Positions 26,650 to 36,142 are shown, counted from the first letter of the stretch. The stretch: DNA of 37,732 nucleotides from Oscillospiraceae bacterium (GCA_017427265.1 JAFRTG010000016.1:1-37732), one strand, 5' to 3'. Made by a program: numbers and translations. Notes: generated from the sequence alone by a model not told the origin.

Positions 26650-29600
26650 ATGGCATTTGATGGCACACTGAAATTTGATACCAGTATTGATAAATCAGGC
26701 TTTGAGTCCGGTCTTGCAAAGCTCGGCAGTATCGCAAAATCCGGCATGACAGCGGTTGAAGGATATGCTTCTGTTGCTGCGGATGCAGTGTCATTTATAG
26801 GCGAGAAAGCGTCTGATATAGATTCCATAGCTGATGCGGCAATTGAAGCATCAAGTGCCATTGCAGCACTTGGGAAGAACGCAATTTTCGTTGATATAGT
26901 TGCAGATTCAGCTGAAGAAGCTGCGTTAACTATTTCGGAAATCGGTAAGAATGCTATTTCCGTTGATGCAGTAACGGATTCAGCTGAGGAAGCTGCCTTA
27001 ACGATTTCAGAAATCGGAAAGAATGCTGCGGCAATAGATGATGTTTCTGCTGCGGCAGAAGGTGCTTCTGAATCAGTAACAGAGTTGGGTGATAAATCTG
27101 CCGATGTTGATGAAGTAACCGGTGCTGCTACAGATGCATCAGATGCTATGGCTGAGCTGGAAGGCAAGTCACGCAGCGCAGGGGTAAGTATATCATCAGC
27201 GTTTGAGAAGATCGGCGGTATTGCCAAAACGGGAATGAAAGCAATCGCCGGCGCGATCACTGCCGCAACCGGCGCAATGGCAGCGCTCGGCGCAAAGGCG
27301 CTTGAGGCCTACGCGGACTACGAGCAGCTGACCGGCGGCGTTGCGACGCTGTTCGGAGCTCAAGACATGAGTCTTGAAGAATATGCGCAGAGCGTCGGCA
27401 AGACGGTTGATGCGGTCAAGGGCGAGTATGACAATCTGATTGCCGCGCAGGATGCTGTGATGCAAAATGCAGCAGAAGCATACCGAACAGCTGGTATGTC
27501 TGCAAATAAGTACATGGATACGGTCACGAGTTTTTCTGCGGCTCTGATCGCATCTCTGGACGGCGATACCGCTAAGGCTGCACAGGTGGCTGACCGCGCC
27601 ATCGTGGATATGTCTGACAATGCGAACAAGATGGGCAGCAGCATGGAGAGCATCCAGACTGCCTATCAGGGATTCGCAAAGCAGAATTACACGATGCTCG
27701 ACAACCTGAAACTCGGCTATGGCGGTACGAAATCCGAGATGGAACGTCTGCTTGCTGATGCAGAAAAGCTGTCAGGAATCCACTATAATCTTGACAGCTA
27801 TGCTGACATTGTCGAGGCAATCCATGTCATCCAGACACAAATGGGCATCACAGGCACGACCGCCAAGGAAGCAGCCGAGACAATCAGCGGCTCGGTTGCA
27901 ATGACGAAAGCTGCCTTCAGCAATCTGCTTGTCGGCATTGCTGATGATGAGCAGGACTTTGAAAAGCTCGTTGACGATCTGGTGAACAGTGCAACGACCG
28001 CAGCCGGCAACATCCTGCCGCGTGTGGAAACGATCATCGGCGGCCTTGGCAAAATGATCTCATCGCTGAGCGGTATTGCTGCGAATATGCTTGTTGACCT
28101 AACAGCATATGTTCCTGATCTGGTCGAGGCGGGCGTGTCGCTGATCGGGGCTGTTGCAGATGGCTTGACCGCCAATGCGCCTGCTGTTTCGCAGGCTGCG
28201 CTGGATGCAGGTCTGCTGCTGGTTGACGGTATTATGTCTGTTACGCCTGATCTGCTTGCCTTGAACGGTGAGCTGATCTCTACGCTGATCGACGGTCTGA
28301 CCGAGCATCTTCCTGTGCTTGTAGATGCGGCAATGGAGACCGGACTCTCTATTCTGTCCGGCATCACTGCACATCTTCCGGATATCATCGAAGCGGCAAA
28401 GAATATCATCACAAAAATCACTGATGTTCTGGTGACCAATATCCCGCTTGTGGCGAATGCTGTTGTGCAGATCGTCGGTTCTCTGCTGGAAACGCTGACT
28501 GACCCTAGCCTGCTGACCTCTCTGCTCGATGCCGCTTTGCAGATTATTCTGACGCTTGCGCAGGCACTTCTTGACAATATCCCGCAGATCATTGAGATCA
28601 TTTCCACGCTGATCACAAATGTGATTGACTTCATTATCGAGGCTGTGCCGATGCTGCTGGACGCGGCGATACAGCTGTTTATGGCAATCGTCGATGCACT
28701 GCCGCAGATCATTGACGCGCTGACTAAGGAGCTTCCGCGCATCCTTGATGCGGTCGTGAGCGTGATTCCTCAGCTTGTGCAGGCGCTCGCAAAAGCACTG
28801 CCGCAGATCATTCAGGCAATTACGCAGGCAATTCCGATCATCATTCAGGCTATCACACAGAATCTGCCGCAGATTATCAATGCGCTGATTTTATCGCTTC
28901 TTTCAATGAACACGCAGCTGCTTGATGCAGCGATTCAGTTGCTGTATGCAATTCTGGACGCATTGCCGATTATCAACGAAGCATTGCTTGAAGCACTGCC
29001 TGAGATCATCGACGCAATCGTCACAGTGCTTATAGAAGCGGTGCCGCAGATGTATGAGGCAGCATTCACGCTGTTCATGGCACTCGTCGAGGCGCTGCCG
29101 GAGGTTCTTGAAAAGCTGGTCGAGTATTTCGGCGAGATGTTCACCATTGTTGATGAATGGATTGACGAGATCTTCACAAATGCTGTGGATGCGGTTGCTT
29201 CGTGGTTCAGTCAGATGATCGGGGATGCTAAGAAGGCTGCATCCGACCTGGTTACCGGCGCCATGCAGTTCCTGGACGAGCTACCTGGCAAGATCGGCGA
29301 GATGCTCGGCTATGCGGTCGGAAGTATCGTACAGTTCGCGCAGGACGCACCGGCGAAGGCAAAAGAAGCCGCAGAGCAGTTCCTTGCGAACGTCGTTGAG
29401 TTCTTCACGCAGCTGCCAGATAAGGCAAAGGAGTTCCTCGATAGCACAATCGAAAAAGTGCAGACATGGGCTGCTGACCTTGCGAAGAAGGGCAAGGAAG
29501 GGGCTGCCGATCTTGTTAAGAAGATCGAAACGGAAATTTCCACATTGCCGCAAAAGATGTTCGACGCCGGCAGAAATCTGGTTGAAGGACTATGGAACGG

Positions 29601-30141
29601 CATTTCCAACATGGGCAACTGGCTGAAAGAAAAAATCAGCAGCTTTGCAGGCGGAATCATCAGTGGCTTCAAGGATGCATTCGGCATTGAATCTCCGTCG
29701 AAGGTTATGCGGGACAGCGTCGGCAAGTATCTCGCACAGGGCATCGGCGTCGGCTTTACGGAAGAGATTCCGGAGATCGGAAAGGCTGCACTTGATGCGT
29801 TCAGTGATCTGAAACTGCCGGATATTGATATGAACGTCAGATCAGATATTCCGAAACCGAAGCTGCCTCACATCGACGGTGATGCTGTGAACATGATCCG
29901 GACATTCAATGATCGACCTGATTCCGGTCTTATTCAGCCGAGTCCGACATCAGAGATCACGAACAACTATTACAGCAGTTCGACAAGCAACCGAACAGTA
30001 AGCGAAAAGCCTGTTGTCAATGTCTATAACAATATGAATGTCGAAATGGACGGCGAAAAGGTCGCGGAACTGGTTGCCGAAAAGGTTGATATCCTGCAAG
30101 GTGAGACCGTTGAAATGGACGAAAGGGGGACGGCACATTGA
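26650..30141 (+). CDS. Tail tape measure protein
   Basis: 1163 aa; ATG 8 nt after AAAAGGAG (an earlier GTG lies within the site). Sets tail length and is ejected with DNA. Residues 1-38 and 183-210 are similar to each other (LAKLGSIAKSGMTAVEG, FEKIGGIAKTGMKAIAG) and flank six 24-aa repeats. Residues 215-450 form the coiled-coil core. From about 460 to 840 a long series of hydrophobic helices with P-Q-I-I/D-A-L steps could span the membrane. After charged helices, FKDAFGIESPSKVMRDSVGKYLAQGIGVGF (about 1015-1045) is the conserved tape-measure motif. Overlaps the Dit start by three bases. Confidence 0.93.
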   Translation: MAFDGTLKFDTSIDKSGFESGLAKLGSIAKSGMTAVEGYASVAADAVSFIGEKASDIDSIADAAIEASSAIAALGKNAIFVDIVADSAEEAALTISEIGKNAISVDAVTDSAEEAALTISEIGKNAAAIDDVSAAAEGASESVTELGDKSADVDEVTGAATDASDAMAELEGKSRSAGVSISSAFEKIGGIAKTGMKAIAGAITAATGAMAALGAKALEAYADYEQLTGGVATLFGAQDMSLEEYAQSVGKTVDAVKGEYDNLIAAQDAVMQNAAEAYRTAGMSANKYMDTVTSFSAALIASLDGDTAKAAQVADRAIVDMSDNANKMGSSMESIQTAYQGFAKQNYTMLDNLKLGYGGTKSEMERLLADAEKLSGIHYNLDSYADIVEAIHVIQTQMGITGTTAKEAAETISGSVAMTKAAFSNLLVGIADDEQDFEKLVDDLVNSATTAAGNILPRVETIIGGLGKMISSLSGIAANMLVDLTAYVPDLVEAGVSLIGAVADGLTANAPAVSQAALDAGLLLVDGIMSVTPDLLALNGELISTLIDGLTEHLPVLVDAAMETGLSILSGITAHLPDIIEAAKNIITKITDVLVTNIPLVANAVVQIVGSLLETLTDPSLLTSLLDAALQIILTLAQALLDNIPQIIEIISTLITNVIDFIIEAVPMLLDAAIQLFMAIVDALPQIIDALTKELPRILDAVVSVIPQLVQALAKALPQIIQAITQAIPIIIQAITQNLPQIINALILSLLSMNTQLLDAAIQLLYAILDALPIINEALLEALPEIIDAIVTVLIEAVPQMYEAAFTLFMALVEALPEVLEKLVEYFGEMFTIVDEWIDEIFTNAVDAVASWFSQMIGDAKKAASDLVTGAMQFLDELPGKIGEMLGYAVGSIVQFAQDAPAKAKEAAEQFLANVVEFFTQLPDKAKEFLDSTIEKVQTWAADLAKKGKEGAADLVKKIETEISTLPQKMFDAGRNLVEGLWNGISNMGNWLKEKISSFAGGIISGFKDAFGIESPSKVMRDSVGKYLAQGIGVGFTEEIPEIGKAALDAFSDLKLPDIDMNVRSDIPKPKLPHIDGDAVNMIRTFNDRPDSGLIQPSPTSEITNNYYSSSTSNRTVSEKPVVNVYNNMNVEMDGEKVAELVAEKVDILQGETVEMDERGTAH
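26764..27195 (+). repeat. Six tandem 72-bp (24-aa) repeats in the tape measure gene
   Basis: Units code residues 39-62, 63-86, 87-110, 111-134, 135-158 and 159-182. Units 3 and 4 are nearly identical (both start SAEEAALTISEIGKNA); the others share G-K at 13-15 and D-x-V at 19-21. The stretch is AT-richer than the rest of the gene and lies between two similar flanking segments. Confidence 0.8.
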
Positions 30142-30860
30142 ACGCCGGATTTGCAATAGATCACGGAGAGACACAAGGATTCTGGTCTCCGTCACTCCTC
30201 GGTTTCCGGCTGCTTTCGCGGCAGATCGGAGAACCGCCGAAGGATGATCGTTCTGAACGTGTACCATACAGCAGTGTGACGCACTATTTCGAGGAATCCT
30301 CGCCGAGCTACGGCGAGCGGACGCTTTCCTACAAGTTCGATCTGGTAAACCGCGATCATCGGAATGTGCAGTTTCTGCTGTCTCAGCTGAGGAACCGTCT
30401 CAGCTGGACCGGCGTCCGTGATCTGCATGACAGTTCATATCCGGATTATCATTTTGAGGTCCGTGCGCCGGATATTAAGCCAGAAGACGGTCAGCACACT
30501 GTTCTGGTTGTGACGATCACATTCAAGGCAAATCCGGCAATGCTTCCAAATTATGTTCCGGCTCTGACGGAATCAGAGAAGCGATATCCGGATATCAACG
30601 GTGACGGTAAAATCACAGCCGGGGATGCCGGTCTGATCCTTACCGCAGCGGAGAGCATTGCCGCGGGACATTCCAGCGGTCTGACACCGGCGCAGGAACT
30701 GCTTGCCGATGCTGATCTGGACGGAGTAATCACTGAAAAGGATTCGCTGCTCGTCCTGCAATATGCATCGGCAGTTTTCGCCGGACAGTTTGAGGATACT
30801 GCCGAAAACTGGCAGAAGTACCTGCGGCGGTATCTTGCAATGAAAGGAGCACTGTACTGA
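30138..30860 (+). CDS. Distal tail protein (Dit) with C-terminal dockerin type I domain
   Basis: 240 aa, starting at TTG with GGGGG 7-8 nt upstream. Residues 1-140 are a Dit/Siphovirus tail component (NAGFAIDHGETQGFWSPSLLGFRLLSR, TLSYKFDLVNRDHRNVQFLLSQLRNRLSW, YPDYHFEVRAPDIKPEDGQHTVLVVTITFKANP). Residues 150-216 are a dockerin: first loop D152-x-N154-x-D156-G-K-I-x-x-x-D163, second loop D191-x-D193-x-D195-G-V-I-x-x-x-D202, each followed by a helix (AGLILTAAESIA, SLLVLQYASAVF). All calcium ligands are present in both loops. Dockerins bind cohesins on cellulosome scaffoldins. Set on the tail tip hub, it may recognise a cohesin on the host surface; this is inference. Confidence 0.88.
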   Translation: MNAGFAIDHGETQGFWSPSLLGFRLLSRQIGEPPKDDRSERVPYSSVTHYFEESSPSYGERTLSYKFDLVNRDHRNVQFLLSQLRNRLSWTGVRDLHDSSYPDYHFEVRAPDIKPEDGQHTVLVVTITFKANPAMLPNYVPALTESEKRYPDINGDGKITAGDAGLILTAAESIAAGHSSGLTPAQELLADADLDGVITEKDSLLVLQYASAVFAGQFEDTAENWQKYLRRYLAMKGALY

Positions 30861-32767
30861 TGTATCAGATCACGATTGACAACGGCGGCGAGCGCCAGAT
30901 TCTGCATGCAGATGATCCGAACAGTACGCAGCGCATCGCAGCAGGAAAATTCAAGGAGTATGTCGGATTGATTCCGTCAGTTGCAATCACAGTCACGCCG
31001 CAGAACGCTTGCTATAACATGCTGCATGATCGCAATACACTGACTGAGTTGAAGAACACAGAGACCGGTGAAATTGAGTTTGAGGGATATCTGCTCAAGT
31101 CTCCGGAGAGCATGACCAGCAAAGGAACACTGCAAAAGAAACTGACATTCGAGGGATTTCTCGGTTATCTTAATGACAGCGTGCAGATGTACCGGCACTT
31201 TGAGAACGCATCGCCGACTGAATTCATTACCGCTGTCCTGGACTACCATAACGCAACGACCGAGGAGAGCAAACATATCTATGTTGGAATGATCAACGCC
31301 GGACAGGGTGGAAGTAAAACAACAGCATACCGCAGTACGCTTGGAGAACTGAAAGAAAATCTTGTCAGCCGGTTCGGCGGTGAGCTTCGTGTCCGGCGCG
31401 GTCCGGACGGCAGGCTGTACCTCGATTACCTGACTGCTGCGAATAACGGCGGCACATCGGACGTCATCGTCAATCTCGGTCACAATCTTCGGTCACTGAG
31501 CATCGAGAGCGACACGGCAAACATCATCACGCGGCTGATTCCGCTCGGCGCGCAGCTTGATGATATTACTCCGGCGAAGAATAAGGAGCAATCTGCTGAG
31601 CGTCTGACGATTATCGGCGCGGTTGACCCGGACGACGGTCACACCTACGCGGTACCTTACATCGACGATCCGGCAGCAATCGCACGGTATGGCGTGATTG
31701 TCGGTACGGTTGAGTTTGATGATATCACAGTCAAGGAGAACCTTGTCGCACGCGGCAAGTCGTACCTCACAGAAAACAATCGCGTGAAGAAGCACTATGC
31801 TGCATCCGTTCTGGATATATCCGGCAAGGGCGTGATCCGCTGCGGTGATACATACCGCTTCCGGAATCCGCTCATGGGGATTGATGAGAATCTCCGGCTG
31901 CTCGGGCGCACGGTCGATATCCTGAAACCGTACACGCCGGACGTCGAGATCGGTGACAAGACCGCGAAGATCACCAGCATGACGGCAAAGACGCAGCACA
32001 TGATTGACTATGAGCTGCCGAATCAGCTGTCACAGACTGTCCAGACTGCGCAGCGCATTGCAACTCAGATGATCGAAGCTGCCACAACCGGCTATGTGGT
32101 GATCCGCTCGAACGAAATCCTGATTATGGATACGGACGATATTGAGACGGCGACAAGCGTCTGGCGGATGAACAGCGGAGGCATCGGATACAGCAGCACG
32201 GGATATCATGGGTCATTCGGCACAGCAATCACGATGGACGGTCACATCATCGGAAGCTTTATTGCTGCTGGCTCCATATACGCTGACCGAATTCGCGGCG
32301 GTACTCTGCTGATGGGCGGCACGGACAATGTCAATGGCGTGATTGAGGTTGCGGACGCTTCCGGGAACATCGTCTGCCGGCTTGACCAGAACGGTGCGGA
32401 TATATTCGGCCAGGTTCTGACAAGAGATGCAGCGGGATACTGGGTGCAGCTGATCGGTGGTCAGCTCATTGGCGGATTTGGAAATGATAAGTATGTGACT
32501 ATCGACGCATCAGCAGATATTTATTCACCTGATATCGGTCGTCATGACAAGGGCCTGAATGTTGAGGCGGACGGAATCAATTTCACATGCAATACATTCG
32601 GTATCAACGGCGGACGCGGAACGGGCGGAACGCTATATTGCATAGGCGGTTCACCGGCGCATGTCGTGACAGATGTATCGCTGGATGCAGACGGTCAGCT
32701 TGATGTGCAGTATGCGAACATCGCAGAGGCGTATTTCTCGAACGGTATTCTTGTCGGAGGTGGATGA
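30860..32767 (+). CDS. Tail-associated lysin/baseplate hub (Tal, prophage endopeptidase tail family)
   Basis: 635 aa; ATG shares a base with the Dit stop, AAAGGAG upstream. The N-terminal hub (1-330: IPSVAITVTPQNACYNMLHDRNTLTELKNTETGEIEFEGYLLKS, LNDSVQMYRHFENASPTEFI, GELRVRRGPDGRLYLDYL, IITRLIPLGA) is the gp27-like fold common to Tal proteins. The rest (VWRMNSGGIGYSSTGYHGSFGTAITMDGHI, IGSFIAAGSIYADRIRGG) is the beta-helical shaft seen in phage minor structural proteins. No catalytic lysin domain is recognisable at the end, so a fibre or adaptor role is as likely. Confidence 0.88.
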   Translation: MYQITIDNGGERQILHADDPNSTQRIAAGKFKEYVGLIPSVAITVTPQNACYNMLHDRNTLTELKNTETGEIEFEGYLLKSPESMTSKGTLQKKLTFEGFLGYLNDSVQMYRHFENASPTEFITAVLDYHNATTEESKHIYVGMINAGQGGSKTTAYRSTLGELKENLVSRFGGELRVRRGPDGRLYLDYLTAANNGGTSDVIVNLGHNLRSLSIESDTANIITRLIPLGAQLDDITPAKNKEQSAERLTIIGAVDPDDGHTYAVPYIDDPAAIARYGVIVGTVEFDDITVKENLVARGKSYLTENNRVKKHYAASVLDISGKGVIRCGDTYRFRNPLMGIDENLRLLGRTVDILKPYTPDVEIGDKTAKITSMTAKTQHMIDYELPNQLSQTVQTAQRIATQMIEAATTGYVVIRSNEILIMDTDDIETATSVWRMNSGGIGYSSTGYHGSFGTAITMDGHIIGSFIAAGSIYADRIRGGTLLMGGTDNVNGVIEVADASGNIVCRLDQNGADIFGQVLTRDAAGYWVQLIGGQLIGGFGNDKYVTIDASADIYSPDIGRHDKGLNVEADGINFTCNTFGINGGRGTGGTLYCIGGSPAHVVTDVSLDADGQLDVQYANIAEAYFSNGILVGGG

Positions 32768-32768
32768 T

Positions 32769-33251
32769 ATGCAGATAAATATTTCCGTTGTGAACCGCAT
32801 TGCGCGTGTGATCGGTACATCGCAGATCGTCTGCGGCAACAGCGACTATGTTGCTGTCTTCACGTTTGACGCCGAATGGAATGACTACGCCGACAAGACA
32901 GCACGGTTTCAGTATTTCAAAGACGGGAAGTTTGAGCATGTCGATGTGACGTTTACCGGCAGCTCGTGCGCGATGCCGGTGCTGACGGATATCGACCGCG
33001 TTGAGATCGGAGTCTTCGCCGGAGAGATCAGGACGACAACGCCGGCGGTTGTACCATGCTGCCGTTGCATCTCGGACATTCCGGCAGAAGAATATGCAGC
33101 GCCGGCAGATATGTATGATCAGATCATGGACATGGTGCAGGAAGCGATGAATCCGCCGCCGGAGTCTGGGGATGACGAATACTTCATCGTTACAGCCGAA
33201 GGCGATTATGTGACGACGTCAGAAGGCGACTATATCATAGCAAAGGAGTGA
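32769..33251 (+). CDS. Baseplate/fibre connector protein, paralogue A
   Basis: 160 aa from ATG after GGAGGTGG. The conserved block VCGNSDYVAVFTFDAEWNDYADKTARF, AMPVLTDIDRVEIGVFAGE, IRTTTPAVVPCCRCISD is shared with the gene at 34524. The end has two tandem YFIVTAEGDYVTT/SEGDYIIAKE strands. Probably part of the baseplate, by position between Tal and fibre. Confidence 0.68.
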   Translation: MQINISVVNRIARVIGTSQIVCGNSDYVAVFTFDAEWNDYADKTARFQYFKDGKFEHVDVTFTGSSCAMPVLTDIDRVEIGVFAGEIRTTTPAVVPCCRCISDIPAEEYAAPADMYDQIMDMVQEAMNPPPESGDDEYFIVTAEGDYVTTSEGDYIIAKE

Positions 33252-33252
33252 G

Positions 33253-34524
33253 ATGATGGCAAACACGAAGTACAATCCTGCGAACGCAGGAAGATCGGAC
33301 TTTGACAGACTGTTTTCGGCAGCTAATGAAGTTCAAACAGCACGAGGAGCACACAGTAGCCTCGATGATCGTCTTGATGCAGCTGACTCGAATGTTGCGG
33401 AGATACAGTCAGACATCACAACAAACGTCAAGCCTGATATCGAAGTGTTGAAAGACGATGCTGAAACAGCAGAAAAAGGAATCGCAAGACTGACAGACAA
33501 GACAGCAAAGAATAAGCTGAACACGGTGTATCTTGCAGCATTGAAGACTTACAACACAGAAGGATCGTGGAGCGGAAACACGTACATGATCGACGGTCTT
33601 GAATTCGAGGTGGAACAGGACGGAATGATCGAAGTGACCGGAACGCATGACACGATAGTCACGCGGTTCTATCTGCCTGTTCCGACGCTCGCAGCAGGAA
33701 CGTATGCGATCAGCGGCTGTCCTGCATCCGGATCTGCAACGAAATACTGCCTGAGACTGAAGGACGGCATCACAGAGCAGTACGTCAACGATTACGGCGA
33801 AGGTGAGGTATTCCCTATAGCCACGGTGCAGCCGCTGAGCGTCGAGATTAAGATTGCGCTGGAGTACAATAGCACAGTCGAGCTGACGTTCAAGCCTATG
33901 ATCTGTCTGAGAGATGAATTTCAGCAGTCAGACAAGTATGTTCCATATTGTCCGACGCAGCAGGAGGCATATTTGGAGTCTCTTGCACTGGAAGGAGATC
34001 TGAATGATGAGGAGTCGGCTCGGTCTGCTGCTGACACGAAGCAGACGTCAGCACTGACTGGAATTATCAACGGAGGATCAAAAAACAGAGTAACAGTAAG
34101 CGATACAAGCGGTACGCGCAATGTTGTCATTCCGGTCAATCTTCCGGCTGGAAAGTATATTATCTCGTTTGGAGAGATTGCGTCTACAGACACCGACGCT
34201 TCGGTATGTCGTTTGGCTTTTGCAGACGCGACGGACACCGCTGTCTGGACAGGCGGTACAACGAGAGGTGAGGGCAAGTCAATCAGCGTAACGCTTGAAG
34301 CTGCTGCTGCAAGACTTTACGTTTACGCATCCGACAATTACAGTCACAGCGGAGGCGATACCGTCACGGTCACAAATTTGATGATCTGCACGAAGGCGGA
34401 ATGGGACATCTCACAGGAGTTTGTGCCGTACTGTCCGACCATGCCGGAGCTGTATGCAATGATTCAGGCGCTGGGAGGCGGTAATCGGAGCATTTCGGAA
34501 TCCGATGGAGAGGAGGAGCGCTGA
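33253..34524 (+). CDS. Putative tail fibre / receptor-binding protein
   Basis: 423 aa. A coiled-coil start (DSNVAEIQSDITTNVKPDIEVLKDDAETAEKGIARL) for trimer formation is followed by two jelly-roll-like modules (about 105-245 and 275-410). Each ends with a similar block: TFKPMICLRDEFQQSDKYVPYCPT and VTNLMICTKAEWDISQEFVPYCPT. Such PMI...VPY ends are frequent in phage carbohydrate-binding fibre modules. Likely binds cell-wall sugars. AAAGGAG upstream; a second ATG follows the first. Confidence 0.72.
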   Translation: MMANTKYNPANAGRSDFDRLFSAANEVQTARGAHSSLDDRLDAADSNVAEIQSDITTNVKPDIEVLKDDAETAEKGIARLTDKTAKNKLNTVYLAALKTYNTEGSWSGNTYMIDGLEFEVEQDGMIEVTGTHDTIVTRFYLPVPTLAAGTYAISGCPASGSATKYCLRLKDGITEQYVNDYGEGEVFPIATVQPLSVEIKIALEYNSTVELTFKPMICLRDEFQQSDKYVPYCPTQQEAYLESLALEGDLNDEESARSAADTKQTSALTGIINGGSKNRVTVSDTSGTRNVVIPVNLPAGKYIISFGEIASTDTDASVCRLAFADATDTAVWTGGTTRGEGKSISVTLEAAAARLYVYASDNYSHSGGDTVTVTNLMICTKAEWDISQEFVPYCPTMPELYAMIQALGGGNRSISESDGEEER

Positions 34525-35015
34525 TGCCGGTGCTGAACATCAAGGTTCGTGAGAAGATCGCACAGACATCCGGATCACCGGAAGTTGTATGCGGTAACAG
34601 CGATTATGTGGCGGTGTTCGATCTTGACGAGGAATGGGAGAGCTATTACGCGAAGACCATGCGCGTCGCATGGCTTGACATTCCGACCGGAAAGCCGAGA
34701 TACACGGATGTCGCATTTTCCGGATTGTCTGCGACGCTGCCTGTGATCGCAGATGCTTACGAGATCGCAGTCGGTATCTATGCCGGCGATATCCGGACGA
34801 CGACGCCTGCGCGGATTCCGTGTGCGAGAAGCATTACTGACGGCAGCGCAGTACATCCTGCACCGACGCCGGACGTATACGAGCAGATTATTGAATTGCT
34901 TGAAGCAATCGCCCATCCGCTCGGATTCGGCGTGACGGGAGATGCAACAATGCTGATTGACGGCTACAACTTGTCGCTTGTCGGTCGGGCAACAGTTATT
35001 CAGGAGGTGGAGTAA
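34524..35015 (+). CDS. Baseplate/fibre connector protein, paralogue B
   Basis: 163 aa; ATG shares a base with the fibre stop, GGAGGAG upstream. EVVCGNSDYVAVFDLDEEWESYYAKTMRV, LPVIADAYEIAVGIYAGD, IRTTTPARIPCARSITDG, VYEQIIELLEAI mirror paralogue A. The end differs (GFGVTGDATMLIDGYNLSLVGRATVIQEVE). The pair flanks the fibre gene, so each may anchor one fibre type. Confidence 0.68.
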   Translation: MPVLNIKVREKIAQTSGSPEVVCGNSDYVAVFDLDEEWESYYAKTMRVAWLDIPTGKPRYTDVAFSGLSATLPVIADAYEIAVGIYAGDIRTTTPARIPCARSITDGSAVHPAPTPDVYEQIIELLEAIAHPLGFGVTGDATMLIDGYNLSLVGRATVIQEVE

Positions 35016-35693
35016 ATGGCGATCATAAGAGACACATTAGCAAACCTTGCAGCGCTGGCGACGTGGATGCAGCAGAATTACGTTCCTTCGCTTTTCAAAT
35101 CGGTGACGTATTCAAGCGGCGTTATGACCGCGACGGACGCAGACGACAACACAGTGCTTGAAATACATCAGGGGACGGGCAGTGTGAATCAAGGATATTT
35201 CAGAGCATACCGAGCAGAAAGCAACTACCTCGGCTTTACGCTTAGCAGTTTTCCGTCATCGACAGGCGGAGGGTCAACAATCCAGATCATCGGATGCGAC
35301 AATGGTTTTATCATCGGATGCCCGATAAGGATTGGCTACGGTGACGCCAACTTCGCGGCGGTGTTCACGAAAACGAACAACGACAAACCTGCTATCATAT
35401 TCCCGTCAAGTCCGAACGCTACCTTGCCGCAGCAGTACACAACCGCGCTGAATCACGTAGCATTTGGCGACAGCGCAACGATCGCGACCACAACCACTTT
35501 CACGCCGGAAGCGGGACAGCAGAACTGCCTCGTCCCGTTTGCGACGAACGCAAACATCGGGGATACAAGCTATACGCCGTATGCCTATTACATTGCGATG
35601 GGTACGAACTACGCAATGGGATTAGGCAAGTTTGAGATGGGAGATTCTGTTTACATCAGCAACGGCTATTGGGCGATAAGGGAGGGCAGCTGA
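35016..35693 (+). CDS. Structural protein of the tail tip, possible second fibre
   Basis: 225 aa, starting immediately after paralogue B with AGGAGG upstream. The start is helical (DTLANLAALATWMQQNYVPSLF), then beta-rich (VTYSSGVMTATDADDNTVLEIHQG, GYFRAYRAESNYLGFTLSSF, IQIIGCDNGFIIGCPIRIGYG). No known family recognised. Placement before the holin fits a host-range protein. Confidence 0.6.
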   Translation: MAIIRDTLANLAALATWMQQNYVPSLFKSVTYSSGVMTATDADDNTVLEIHQGTGSVNQGYFRAYRAESNYLGFTLSSFPSSTGGGSTIQIIGCDNGFIIGCPIRIGYGDANFAAVFTKTNNDKPAIIFPSSPNATLPQQYTTALNHVAFGDSATIATTTTFTPEAGQQNCLVPFATNANIGDTSYTPYAYYIAMGTNYAMGLGKFEMGDSVYISNGYWAIREGS

Positions 35694-35695
35694 CG

Positions 35696-36142
35696 ATGAA
35701 ATACATCATTATGCTCTCGATTGTCGTCGGCTTGGCAGCTGCTGACTTTATCACCGGATTCTTAAAGGCGCTTGTGAAGAATGATGTCAGTTCAAAGACC
35801 ATGCGGATCGGCGGCATCCATAAGATCGCAGAGATTCTGATAATGGCTGTTGCCTGCGGACTGGAAATCGGGCTTGAGCTGCTCGGTCAGTTCTACGCCG
35901 TCGGAGAAGGCGGAGCTGAAATAGCACAGAAGCTCGCAACCGTCTCCGGTCTTGTGACGTCGCTGCTTGTATTTGTTTATATTCTGGCGATGGAGCTGGC
36001 GTCAATACTGGAGAACTATGTCGAGATCAATCCGCAGGCAAAATGGGCACTGTGGATTGTAAAGAAACTGAGGGTATTCCAACAGAAGGAGTTTGAGAAG
36101 GAGGAAAAGAGCGATGTTCAAACCGAGAATGACAAAACCTGA
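35696..36142 (+). CDS. Phage holin
   Basis: 148 aa from the ATG 7-8 nt after GGGAGGG. Three hydrophobic segments (IIMLSIVVGLAAADFITGFLKAL; IAEILIMAVACGLEIGLELLG; LATVSGLVTSLLVFVYILAMELASIL) and a charged C-terminus (KKLRVFQQKEFEKEEKSD) fit the phage holin 4 / toxin-secretion holin family. Makes the membrane lesion for lysin release. Overlaps the endolysin gene by 29 bases. Confidence 0.88.
   Translation: MKYIIMLSIVVGLAAADFITGFLKALVKNDVSSKTMRIGGIHKIAEILIMAVACGLEIGLELLGQFYAVGEGGAEIAQKLATVSGLVTSLLVFVYILAMELASILENYVEINPQAKWALWIVKKLRVFQQKEFEKEEKSDVQTENDKT

Noticed and set aside
27798-28742. 314-codon minus-strand open frame opposite the tape measure gene
   Set aside because: Ser/Ile-rich shadow of the hydrophobic repeats, no start signal.
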